A DNA stretch of 8,118 bases from Desulfobacteraceae bacterium (GTDB lineage: Bacteria > Desulfobacterota > Desulfobacteria > Desulfobacterales > Desulfobacteraceae): NCBI GenBank assembly GCA_023140455.1, contig JAGLLQ010000312.1, forward strand, positions 1-8,118, written 5' to 3'. Numbering within the stretch: position 1 is the stretch's first letter; each line of letters starts with the position of its first letter. The translations under genes and the position numbers were made by a program. Below, in pieces: positions 1 through 6,525 of this stretch. The notes beneath the pieces are model-generated. The model made no database searches. It had not been told where the DNA came from and worked only from the letters and a program-made list of their open reading frames with translations.

Positions 1-515
1 TTATTCATAAACCCATGTAAATATGGAGCAACATTACAATTAACATTTTTTTTACAGGAAAGTTGAGTTAATAAGTCTTTAACATTAAAATGAGGTTCGT
101 CTTCAGGAAAAATCAAATCCATTTCTATTTTTGGGCTAATATTTAAAGAATACCGTATTTGTGAGCCATAAAAGCAAACAGCCTTGATTTTTTCATTATT
201 ACTGAATTTGTCCGAAAGTCCCCAGATAGCTGATGCCCCGACACTAAAACCAATTAGTAATAAATTTTTCAAAGAATCATTTGGAAAACTGTTCATGGTT
301 TTTTTAATAATTGTGGAAATGGTGTCTTTGTACTGTTCTATCCCAATATTCTTTTGAAAATATGCATAGGCTTCTTTCTCATTAATAAAGTCCATATATT
401 GACCCCGATATGGATCAAGCATAATTGTCTTCCTGGAATTTGAAGATAAGCCAGCTGCAAGTTCTTCTAATCCTGATGTCCTTCCAAAAATGTCTGAAGC
501 AATGATTATTTGCAT
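1..515 (-). CDS. Dienelactone-hydrolase-like alpha/beta hydrolase, 3' end cut by window edge
   Basis: The reading frame is open from an ATG at 515 down to position 1, giving 171 residues with no stop, so the C-terminus lies outside the window. The N-terminus (MQIIIASDIFGRT) is a first beta-strand typical of dienelactone-hydrolase-type proteins. A nucleophile elbow GFSVG places the likely catalytic Ser at residue 91. It is followed by FYGS near 115-118, an acidic stretch FPEDEPHF at 136-143 that could supply the acid, and HGF at 167-169 as the likely catalytic His. The family comprises cytosolic hydrolases of esters, lactones or related substrates; classical members use Cys where this one has Ser. 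The start overlaps the end of the upstream aminotransferase by 10 nt, and the ribosome site is weak, so translational coupling is likely. The substrate is unknown. The fold assignment is fairly sure; the specific activity is not. Confidence 0.75.
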   Translation of the reverse strand, partial: MQIIIASDIFGRTSGLEELAAGLSSNSRKTIMLDPYRGQYMDFINEKEAYAYFQKNIGIEQYKDTISTIIKKTMNSFPNDSLKNLLLIGFSVGASAIWGLSDKFSNNEKIKAVCFYGSQIRYSLNISPKIEMDLIFPEDEPHFNVKDLLTQLSCKKNVNCNVAPYLHGFMN

Positions 516-1627
516 ATTGCTTTGATATATTCTTCTAGTTTATCAAGGCTTTGAGGCATGTTTTTTCTTGCAAATCCGATTCTAAAGTTATTGCTTTTGT
601 ATTCATATAGGTCAGAAGGTAAAAGAAGCACGCTTTTTTGGTCCAGCACTTCTTTACAGAATAAAGAAACAGGCTTGTCAAGTTTCAGGTGCGGGAATGC
701 TATGGATCCTGCACTTGGTCTGTGCCAGTCAAATATTGATTTGTAGCGTTTAAAAAAAGCGTCAAGAAGATTAAGGTTGGTTTGAATTATATTTAAATTT
801 CTTTTAATGATTTCATTTTTCGCACGAAGGCCTATGATGGCAAGGATTTCGCTTGGAGCACTATTGCATATGGTTGTATAATCTTTAAATTCAGTTGCCT
901 TTTTATAGACTTGTTTATTTTTTGTTGCAAGCCAGCCAATGCGGAGACCTGCTAAAGAAAAGCTTTTTGACATCCCGCAAAGGCTTATTCCATTTTCGTA
1001 TAAATCACAGATTGATTTTATTCTATTGTTTTGATTATGCTCCAAAAATTGATACATTTCATCGGCAAAGAGAAAAATATTGTTGTTGTCTGCAAGATTC
1101 ACTATTTTGTTTAATTGCTCCTGATTAATATGCGCACCTGTGGGGTTGTGTGGAAAATTGATGATAATCATTTTTGTGTTTTTTTGTACAAGTGCTTCAA
1201 GTTTTTCTATGTCAAAGCTAAAACCGTTTGTATCATAATCAGGTTCCCATTTTGAGAGACCACATCCTATTGAATTTGCAATTTCAAATAAGGATTGATA
1301 ACCGGGATATGTTACAATTATGTGGTCGTTTGTGGTTAGAATTGTGTTCATTGCTATAAAAATTGCCTCTTCAGGAGCAGCAACCAGAATTTCTGAGGGG
1401 TAAATATCCTCATATAGCTTAGAAATTTCTTGTCTTAATATTGGATGCCCTTTTGATTCAGTATATCCCAGGGTTAAATTTTCCCACAGATCAAGACCTT
1501 TTGTGTCGGCAAGGTTGAGAAGCTCTTTTTGTGTAAGCCCTTCACAGTCAGAGCAGCATAAAAGATATTTGGCTGCAAATTCATATTTTTCAAAGAATCT
1601 TTCAAGTTTAAATTCATTTATTTCCAT
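506..1627 (-). CDS. PLP-dependent aminotransferase, class I/II (fold type I)
   Basis: This 373-residue cytosolic protein has the full set of fold-type I aminotransferase marks. They are Gly-Tyr near 54-55 in the substrate-gate segment, the aromatic cofactor-stacking region TYPGY at 106-110, NFPHNPTG at 157-164, and ADEMY at 188-192, whose Asp189 should contact the pyridine nitrogen. The Schiff-base Lys221 sits in GMSKSFSLAGLRIGW, and FRIGFAR at 348-354 supplies Arg349 for the substrate carboxylate. The length is near the family norm (about 370-400), so the gene looks complete. The ATG at 1627 follows a modest AGG that overlaps the stop of the upstream yigZ-like gene (8 nt between the genes), and the 3' end overlaps the hydrolase start. 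The family moves amino groups between amino acids and 2-oxo acids, but some relatives do eliminations or cyclisations (capreomycidine-synthase-like enzymes are one such branch). The substrate is not deducible here. Confidence 0.88.
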   Translation of the reverse strand: MEINEFKLERFFEKYEFAAKYLLCCSDCEGLTQKELLNLADTKGLDLWENLTLGYTESKGHPILRQEISKLYEDIYPSEILVAAPEEAIFIAMNTILTTNDHIIVTYPGYQSLFEIANSIGCGLSKWEPDYDTNGFSFDIEKLEALVQKNTKMIIINFPHNPTGAHINQEQLNKIVNLADNNNIFLFADEMYQFLEHNQNNRIKSICDLYENGISLCGMSKSFSLAGLRIGWLATKNKQVYKKATEFKDYTTICNSAPSEILAIIGLRAKNEIIKRNLNIIQTNLNLLDAFFKRYKSIFDWHRPSAGSIAFPHLKLDKPVSLFCKEVLDQKSVLLLPSDLYEYKSNNFRIGFARKNMPQSLDKLEEYIKAICK

Positions 1628-1635
1628 AAGTTTGC

Positions 1636-2256
1636 CTATATTTTTGAGTATTTTAAAGTGCTTGAATTTTGTAATCCAAGCAAATACTTTTCCAGATCTG
1701 AAGCTTTTTTTTGTTCTACTTCAAAATCATATGAAACATTTTCTGAATAATCCGTATTAATAATAGTTCCAGAGTATTTATCAAGCTGATATGTTAAGAT
1801 ATCATTAAATGAATATGGCACTGTAATGCGAAAGATTTCTGTTTTAACAAGTTTAATAAGCTTTTTTAGCTCCAAGGTGTTTTGTATAGATTCACTGTAT
1901 GCATTTATCAAACCTTTTATACCAAGTTTAACACCTCCAAAATGCCTTGTTACAACTGCTGCAATACTTGTTGTTTCATAGCTTTTTAAAGTGTTCAGCA
2001 TGGGTTGTCCGGCAGTGCCGGAGGGTTCTCCTGCATCTGAACAATGGCTTGTTTCACCCTTATCTCCTACAATATAGGCCCAGCAATTATGAGTCGCATT
2101 TTTATGCTCACTTGATATTTTAGAAATAAATTCTTTTGCCTGTTTGATTGTTTCGACATATTTAAGCGAACAAATAAATGTCGATCGTTTTATTTTGATT
2201 TCAAAATTTCTTATATCTTTTATAGAATAGAAATATTTTTCAGCATTTTCTGTCAT
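1636..2256 (-). CDS. yigZ: YigZ / IMPACT family protein (UPF0029)
   Basis: The 206-residue product carries the conserved YigZ/IMPACT signature: THNCWAY at 55-61, SDAGEPSGTAGQPML at 73-87 and TRHFGGVKLGIKGL at 103-116. A C-terminal part (about 140-200) matches the ferredoxin-like DUF1949 domain of bacterial members in position. Length is normal for the family (about 200-215). Bacterial YigZ is structurally known but poorly understood; the eukaryotic relative IMPACT modulates GCN2 signalling on ribosomes. A translation-related role is therefore an extrapolation. The ATG at 2256 was preferred; a TTG immediately before it (2259) is an alternative that adds one residue. No strong Shine-Dalgarno is visible for either. 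The second motif has His for the usual Tyr and Lys where many homologues have Gly (KLGxGGL). It appears to be the first gene of a leftward unit with the aminotransferase and hydrolase. Confidence 0.88.
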   Translation of the reverse strand: MTENAEKYFYSIKDIRNFEIKIKRSTFICSLKYVETIKQAKEFISKISSEHKNATHNCWAYIVGDKGETSHCSDAGEPSGTAGQPMLNTLKSYETTSIAAVVTRHFGGVKLGIKGLINAYSESIQNTLELKKLIKLVKTEIFRITVPYSFNDILTYQLDKYSGTIINTDYSENVSYDFEVEQKKASDLEKYLLGLQNSSTLKYSKI

Positions 2257-2259
2257 CAA

Positions 2260-2368
2260 GCCATCTTAACTTATTTTTTTGTTTTTGTAAGTTATAATAT
2301 CTGATATATAGATTTTAATACAAGTTGTTCCATATAATTATTTAACTCTATGTTGAAGGAGGAATTGA
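2260..2368. promoter_or_regulatory. Divergent intergenic region with promoter-like -10 boxes
   Basis: This AT-rich gap separates the divergently transcribed yigZ-like and PlsB-like genes, so it must hold at least one promoter for each direction unless one is read from further away. On the plus strand there are perfect TATAAT hexamers at 2293-2298 and 2333-2338, but neither has a convincing -35 box at 16-18 bp. A further weak pair is TTGTAA at 2285-2290 with TATAGA at 2307-2312. On the minus strand a TATTAT lies about 18 bp after a TTGTAT, also weak. In DNA this AT-rich such boxes arise by chance. The region's role is a good inference; the exact boxes are not. Confidence 0.4.
2357..2362 (+). 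promoter_or_regulatory. Strong Shine-Dalgarno fixing the acyltransferase start
   Basis: A perfect AGGAGG, extended to AAGGAGGAA, lies 6 nt before the ATG at 2369. It is the strongest ribosome-binding site in the window and settles the start codon of the PlsB-like gene. Confidence 0.85.
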
Positions 2369-3778
2369 ATGGCAGGCGAGATAACAATTTCCCTCTGGGT
2401 TTTCATTATATTAATAGCATTTGCTATAATAGCAGCATTGGATAAAATTTTGATTCCAAGCAGCCGCTGGTTTTTACGGCGGCGTATTAACATAGTGCTC
2501 AAAGAGATTGGTACTCGTCTGGATATTGAAATCAGACCATTTCAATTGACCAAAAGGCAGGTTCTTTTAGACAGGTTGGCATACGATCCTGAAGTGATCA
2601 AAGCAATCCAGGAACATGCAAAAGAATATGATATGCCGGTTGAGATGGCTCAGAAAAAAGTTATGATCTATGCAAAAGAGATTGTGCCTTCTTTTAATGC
2701 TTATTTTTATTTCAGAATTGGCTATTGGATAGCAAAAAAAATAGCACGGCTTCTTTACCGTGTGCGGGTAGATCTTTTAAAGAATGAACAATACAATCAT
2801 ATTGATCCTGATTCTACAGTGGTTTTTGTTATGAATCATCGTTCCAACATGGATTATGTCCTTGTAGCATTTCTTGCAGCTGAAAGAACAACTCTATCCT
2901 ATGCTGTTGGAGAATGGGCAAAAATCTGGCCTTTGCATATGCTGTTCCGTTTTATGGGGGCATTTTTTGTAAGGCGTAATTCAAAAAATCCGTTGTACAG
3001 AAGGGTTTTAGAACGCTATATTCACATGGCAACCAAAGAAGGGGTTTGCCAGGCTGTTTTTTTAGAAGGTGGTTTAAGCCGGGACGGCAGATTGCAAAGT
3101 CCGAAGCTTGGGCTTATGGATTATATGCTGCGTCAATTTGATCCGAAAAATGACCGTAACATTGTTTTCATACCTGTCGGCATTAACTATGACCGCACTG
3201 TTGAAGACAGGACTTTGCTACGCTCTATGGAACCAAAAGTTGCAAAAAAGAGTTTATGGTTTGTTGTAAAAACTACTTTGGGCTTTATTTTCCACAGTAT
3301 TGTAAGAATGGTTCTCAGCCAATGGAAACGGTATGGCTATGCCTGTGTTAATTTTGGTACACCTGTTTCAATAAAAAATTATTGTGATAGCCATTCTGTT
3401 GATTTTAAAAAATTAGCACGGCAGGAGCGCTTTATTGAGATTGAGAAGCTCAGCAAAAAATTATTGTCTGAGATTGGCGATGTTATACCAATTGTTCCAA
3501 TTTCTTTAGTTGCTACAGTTTTTGTTAAGAATATGGAACAGGGACTTACAATTTTTGATATTGAAGAACAGGTTACAAAGTTATTGAGTACTTTACAGGA
3601 GCGTGGGGCCCCTGTCCTTGAAGTCCCGCGCAGCACTCAAACTAATGCAACTGCTGATGCTGTAGATATGTTGTCGCTAAGGAAGATTATTACAATATCC
3701 GGCAGTCAGTTCAGAGCAAACCTTAAGGAAGAAAAAATCTTGCAATATTATGCTAATTCTATTGCACATTGGCTATAA
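2369..3778 (+). CDS. PlsB-like glycerol-3-phosphate acyltransferase (short form)
   Basis: This 469-residue protein carries the four acyltransferase blocks in order: NHRSNMDY (His157 and Asp162 form the HX4D catalytic pair), GAFFVRR at 197-203, FLEGGLSRDGR at 231-241, and IPVGINYDR at 268-276. Block sequences, especially HRSxMDY, GAFFxRR and EGGxSRxGR, match the PlsB/GPAT branch better than PlsC, and the C-terminus (YYANSIAHWL) also resembles GPATs. PlsB-type enzymes acylate sn-glycerol-3-phosphate at position 1 to make lysophosphatidic acid, the first step of phospholipid synthesis. A hydrophobic segment at about 7-24 suggests an N-terminal membrane anchor. It is much shorter than E. coli PlsB (about 800 residues), lacking a large part of its N- and C-terminal regions. 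It could instead acylate another acceptor; domain assignment is secure, acceptor is not. It starts behind a perfect Shine-Dalgarno. Confidence 0.85.
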   Translation: MAGEITISLWVFIILIAFAIIAALDKILIPSSRWFLRRRINIVLKEIGTRLDIEIRPFQLTKRQVLLDRLAYDPEVIKAIQEHAKEYDMPVEMAQKKVMIYAKEIVPSFNAYFYFRIGYWIAKKIARLLYRVRVDLLKNEQYNHIDPDSTVVFVMNHRSNMDYVLVAFLAAERTTLSYAVGEWAKIWPLHMLFRFMGAFFVRRNSKNPLYRRVLERYIHMATKEGVCQAVFLEGGLSRDGRLQSPKLGLMDYMLRQFDPKNDRNIVFIPVGINYDRTVEDRTLLRSMEPKVAKKSLWFVVKTTLGFIFHSIVRMVLSQWKRYGYACVNFGTPVSIKNYCDSHSVDFKKLARQERFIEIEKLSKKLLSEIGDVIPIVPISLVATVFVKNMEQGLTIFDIEEQVTKLLSTLQERGAPVLEVPRSTQTNATADAVDMLSLRKIITISGSQFRANLKEEKILQYYANSIAHWL

Positions 3779-3788
3779 TATAATGGCT

Positions 3789-3818
3789 TTTACAATGAAT
3801 AGATGAATATGCTATAAA
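3789..3818 (+). promoter_or_regulatory. Candidate sigma-70 promoter for the kinase gene
   Basis: TTTACA (3789-3794) and TATAAA (3813-3818) each match the sigma-70 consensus at 5 of 6 bases and are 18 bp apart. Predicted initiation near 3825 would leave a leader of about 30 nt before the GTG at 3856. No terminator is visible after the acyltransferase gene (stop 3778), so this could be an internal promoter in a longer unit. The context is AT-rich, so a chance match is possible. Confidence 0.4.
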
Positions 3819-3855
3819 CTTGATACCAGTTATGTACTAATTATTAGGATCTTAA

Positions 3856-4371
3856 GTGAATAAAAATAGAAATATTGTCTTGATCGGTATGCCCGCCTCC
3901 GGGAAAAGTACCATAGGAGTGCTTCTGGCAAAAGCAATCGGATTTGACTTTGTTGATCTTGACATAGTGATTCAGACAGGTGAAAAAAGGACTTTATCTG
4001 AGATCATAGCAGATAAGGGTATGGAAGGCTTTTTGAAAATAGAAGAGCATTACCTTTGTAATGCAGATTATTCTATGTTTGTTATAGCGCCTGGCGGAAG
4101 TGCTGTCTATAGTGATAAAGGTATAAAACATTTAAGCAGGCAGAGCATAACAATTTACCTTCAATTAAGCCTTAAACACCTTGAAGAAAGACTATTGTCT
4201 CTTGATGCAAGAGGTGTCGTGAGAACTCCGGGGCAGGATATAGAAGGGCTTTTTAATGAAAGAAAAGTTCTTTATGAAAAATATGCTGATATAACTATTG
4301 GGTGTGATTCATTAACACCTGATCAGATAGTATCAAATTTGATAAAGGAATTACCTAACCCACAACAGTAG
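3856..4371 (+). CDS. Shikimate-kinase-family P-loop kinase, atypical substrate site
   Basis: This 171-residue protein has the size and fold markers of shikimate kinase: Walker A GMPASGKST at 11-19, DLD at 34-36 matching the substrate/Mg DxD, a glycine motif PGGSAV at 79-84, and an ERKVLYEKYAD segment with Arg136 at 135-145. Shikimate kinase phosphorylates shikimate at O3 in the chorismate pathway. Several residues depart from the classical enzyme. The FRxxE motif reads FLKIE (59-63), so the Arg that grips the shikimate carboxylate is Leu60. The GGG motif is GGS. The lid between the RPLL-equivalent Arg (119 or 123) and Arg136 is several residues shorter and reads VVRTPGQ. It may be a paralogue acting on another small hydroxyl compound. 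The start is GTG with TTAGGA about 6 nt upstream; no in-frame ATG precedes the P-loop. The HTH-PBP gene follows after 19 nt, suggesting co-transcription. Confidence 0.8.
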   Translation: MNKNRNIVLIGMPASGKSTIGVLLAKAIGFDFVDLDIVIQTGEKRTLSEIIADKGMEGFLKIEEHYLCNADYSMFVIAPGGSAVYSDKGIKHLSRQSITIYLQLSLKHLEERLLSLDARGVVRTPGQDIEGLFNERKVLYEKYADITIGCDSLTPDQIVSNLIKELPNPQQ

Positions 4372-4390
4372 ATTTTAAAGGAATAAAGAT

Positions 4391-5302
4391 ATGAGTAAAT
4401 TATTTTCGACAAAAGAAGTCGCAGCATTTTTAAAGGTGAATGAAAAAATGATTTATTCTCTTATTTCAGAAAAAGGGCTTCCTGCAACAAAAGTTACCGG
4501 GAAATGGCTCTTTCCAATGGATTTGATAGAACAATGGGTTGAAGCAGGGACAGTGAATTACCCTGAATCATATATTACCTTGCCCCCTTATCATGGACTT
4601 ATATTAATTGCAGGAAGTAATGATATTCTTCTTGATAAATTAATCTCATTTTTCAATTCAAATTTTGAAGATCACATGGCAATGTTCGGTTTTACTGGAA
4701 GTATGGGTGGACTGAGAGCATTGAGGAAAAATTCCTGCCATATTGCTGCAAGTCACCTTGTTGCTGATAATGAAGAGTATAATTTCCCCTTTATCCCAAA
4801 GGAGATGAAACCGCCTCCGGCAGTGGTTAATTTCTGTATGCGGGAACAGGGAATTATAGTACAAAAAGGGAACCCTGATAATATTAAATCTGTTTCTGAC
4901 TTTGCTAAAAAAGGTATTAAAATAGTTAACAGAGGGCTTGGCACAGGAACTCGCCAGCTTTTTGATAAAGAATTACAAAAAGCTGACATTGAAAGTGACA
5001 ATATAGAAGGTTACAATGACATTGTTTCCAAGCATATGGATTTAGGCCTTGAAATATTAGCAGGCAGAGCAGACGCAGGCCCTGGAATACGACCTGTGGC
5101 TAAGACACTTGATCTTGATTTTATTCCTGTTTGCTGGGAAAGATTTGATTTTTTGATTCAAAAAGAGAGATTTTTTGATAAGGGTATTCAACTTTTTTTA
5201 GGTCTTATGAAGGAAGAATATTTTAAGACTACTGCTGAGAATCTTGATGGATACAACATTTCAAAGTCCGGAGATATGGTCTATCCCATAGCAGATGACT
5301 AA
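4391..5302 (+). CDS. Excisionase-type HTH fused to PBP-like ligand-binding domain
   Basis: The 303-residue protein has two parts. Residues 4-51 (FSTKEVAAFLKVNEKMIYSL to LIEQWVEAG) are a helix-turn-helix of the excisionase/MerR-like HTH_17 type. Residues about 68-290 form a PBP-like domain related to molybdate/tungstate-binding proteins, with GSNDILLDKL at 75-84, GSMGGLRAL at 103-111, CHIAASHL at 116-123, REQGIIVQKGNP at 151-162, VNRGLGTGTRQLFD at 179-192 and LAGRADAGPGI at 223-233. There is no signal peptide, so it acts in the cytosol. The expected role is a one-component regulator that senses a small ligand, often an oxyanion in this family, and changes DNA binding; both ligand and targets are inferred. 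AAGGAA at 4378-4383 serves the ATG. It lies 19 nt after the kinase gene. No transporter or molybdopterin gene is nearby to name the ligand. Confidence 0.82.
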   Translation: MSKLFSTKEVAAFLKVNEKMIYSLISEKGLPATKVTGKWLFPMDLIEQWVEAGTVNYPESYITLPPYHGLILIAGSNDILLDKLISFFNSNFEDHMAMFGFTGSMGGLRALRKNSCHIAASHLVADNEEYNFPFIPKEMKPPPAVVNFCMREQGIIVQKGNPDNIKSVSDFAKKGIKIVNRGLGTGTRQLFDKELQKADIESDNIEGYNDIVSKHMDLGLEILAGRADAGPGIRPVAKTLDLDFIPVCWERFDFLIQKERFFDKGIQLFLGLMKEEYFKTTAENLDGYNISKSGDMVYPIADD

Positions 5303-5309
5303 TCAGATA

Positions 5310-5327
5310 GCTAACCAGATAGTTAGC
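5310..5327. terminator. Weak hairpin at the convergent junction, possible terminator
   Basis: GCTAAC (5310-5315) and GTTAGC (5322-5327) form a perfect 6-bp stem with a 6-nt loop in the 29-bp gap between the HTH-PBP gene (stop 5300-5302) and the end of alr (5332). On the plus strand a short T-rich stretch ends near 5338; on the minus strand no T-run follows. The stem also partly overlaps a direct repeat of CAGATAG (5304-5310 and 5316-5322). The location is right for a terminator of the rightward unit, but the stem is short. Confidence 0.35.
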
Positions 5328-5331
5328 AGGA

Positions 5332-6513
5332 TTATTTTGATGCTTTTTGAGCTGTTGCCTTGCTTGAATAAACTCTTGGCAGCCTTGTTGAAAGTAAGGA
5401 TACTATTTCATAGTTTATTGTTCCGGCGTTTGAAGCAATTTCATCAGCACTGATTTCTTCTTCACCCTGCCTGCCTATAAGCACAACTTCATCACCCGGT
5501 CTAACCATGGGGACATGTCCAACATCAATCATTGTCTGGTCCATACAGACTCTACCGGCAATGGGAGCTCTTTTTCCTCTTACAAGCATAAACCCGTTGG
5601 ATGAGAGCAGTCTTGGATATCCGTCGGCATACCCAACAGGAACAATTGCAATCTTTGTTGTTATTTTGGTGGTATATGTCATGCCATAGCTTATAGTAAA
5701 ACCTTGAGGCACTTCCTTAACAGATGTTATTATTGATTTTAATGACATTGCAGGTTTAAGCAAAATGTTAGATTTATTAACTTCATTGGAAGGATAAAGT
5801 CCGTATATGGAGATTCCGGCTCTAACCATGTCGTAGCATGATTGCTGGGGCAGATCAATTATGGCTGCACTGTTTGCAGCATGGCACATCTTAATCCTAA
5901 CCCCATTTTTTAAAAGTTCTTCAAGTAAAAGATTAAAGTTTTCAAGCTGATATTGTGTATATGTTTTGTCTTTTGAGTCTGCTGCTGCAAAATGAGTATA
6001 AATGCCTTCAACGTTTAAATTTTCCAGATCTGCAATTGTCTTGATTTCTTTTGCAGCATCATTATTGATTGATGGTCTTGCCCTTAAATGGTCAGGCAGC
6101 AGTCCTAATCTTCCCATGCCAGTATCAACTTTCAGATGAGCTGTTATATAAACTCCCTGTCTTAAAGCCTCAAGTGCAATCTCCTGAGCCATTTTAAGAT
6201 TAAAAAGAGTAATTTTTAAGTTGTGTTTAGCAAGAATTTCAACATCTGAAGGACTAACATGTCCGAAGATGAGAATGGGGTCTTTTATTTCTGCTTCACG
6301 AAGTTTTACAGCCTCAGAAAGCCGTGCAACACCAAGCCAGGTTGCTCCATTTTTAAGGGCAACCTTTGCAACTTTTATTGCTCCGTGACCATAACCGTCA
6401 GCCTTTACAACAGCCATAAGCTTGACTGCTTTTCCCATACTCTTTTTTAAGGTTTTAACATTATGTCGTATGGCACTAAGATTTATTTCAGTCCAGGCAA
6501 GATGTTGTTTCAT
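5332..6513 (-). CDS. alr: Alanine racemase (PLP)
   Basis: This 393-residue cytosolic enzyme interconverts L- and D-alanine, supplying D-alanine for peptidoglycan. The N-terminal TIM-barrel begins with WTEINLSAIRHNV and carries the PLP Lys37 in VVKADGYGHGA. KVDTGMGRLG at 128-137 includes Arg135, THFAAAD at 173-179 is conserved, CHAANSAA begins at 210, and VRAGISIYGLYP at 230-241 supplies Arg231. The second catalytic base is Tyr276 in ISYGMTY. The C-terminal beta domain holds GYADGYPR at 294-301 and CMDQTMIDV at 323-331. Length is slightly above the usual 360-380 because of a short extension around 139-155 and a Lys/Ala-rich tail. The ATG at 6513 begins 12 nt after the nrdG stop, with AAGAGA as a modest ribosome site. 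This makes alr the last gene of the apparent nrdD-nrdG-alr unit, convergent with the HTH-PBP gene. Confidence 0.96.
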   Translation of the reverse strand: MKQHLAWTEINLSAIRHNVKTLKKSMGKAVKLMAVVKADGYGHGAIKVAKVALKNGATWLGVARLSEAVKLREAEIKDPILIFGHVSPSDVEILAKHNLKITLFNLKMAQEIALEALRQGVYITAHLKVDTGMGRLGLLPDHLRARPSINNDAAKEIKTIADLENLNVEGIYTHFAAADSKDKTYTQYQLENFNLLLEELLKNGVRIKMCHAANSAAIIDLPQQSCYDMVRAGISIYGLYPSNEVNKSNILLKPAMSLKSIITSVKEVPQGFTISYGMTYTTKITTKIAIVPVGYADGYPRLLSSNGFMLVRGKRAPIAGRVCMDQTMIDVGHVPMVRPGDEVVLIGRQGEEEISADEIASNAGTINYEIVSLLSTRLPRVYSSKATAQKASK

Positions 6514-6525
6514 TAAATCTCTTTT

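Noticed and set aside
558..746. Open frame of about 60 codons on the plus strand inside the aminotransferase gene
   Set aside because: It is antisense to a well-supported gene, has no recognisable motif and no ribosome site; the same holds for the plus-strand frames at 895-1128 and 1503-1760.
2007..2019. CCGGCA-G-TGCCGG inverted repeat in the yigZ-like gene
   Set aside because: It falls on the codons of the invariant SGTAGQ motif, so protein conservation and codon choice explain it.
2463..2483. GCCGC/GCGGC pairing early in the acyltransferase gene
   Set aside because: Only 5 bp of stem, within coding sequence for SSRWFLRRR, with no T-run; not a credible terminator.
3379..3636. Minus-strand frame of 85 codons inside the acyltransferase gene
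   Set aside because: It is a shadow of the acyltransferase frame with no domain or start signal; the small frames at 4658-5001, 5507-5689, 6259-6450, 6910-7199 and 7367-7624 were dropped for the same reason.
3774..3784. Two overlapping TATAAT hexamers at the end of the acyltransferase gene
   Set aside because: No acceptable -35 box at the right spacing and one overlaps the stop codon; the 3789-3818 pair is a better candidate.
5866..5882. GCTGCA/TGCAGC pairing in alr
   Set aside because: A 6-bp stem inside the conserved CHAANSAA codons is expected by chance.
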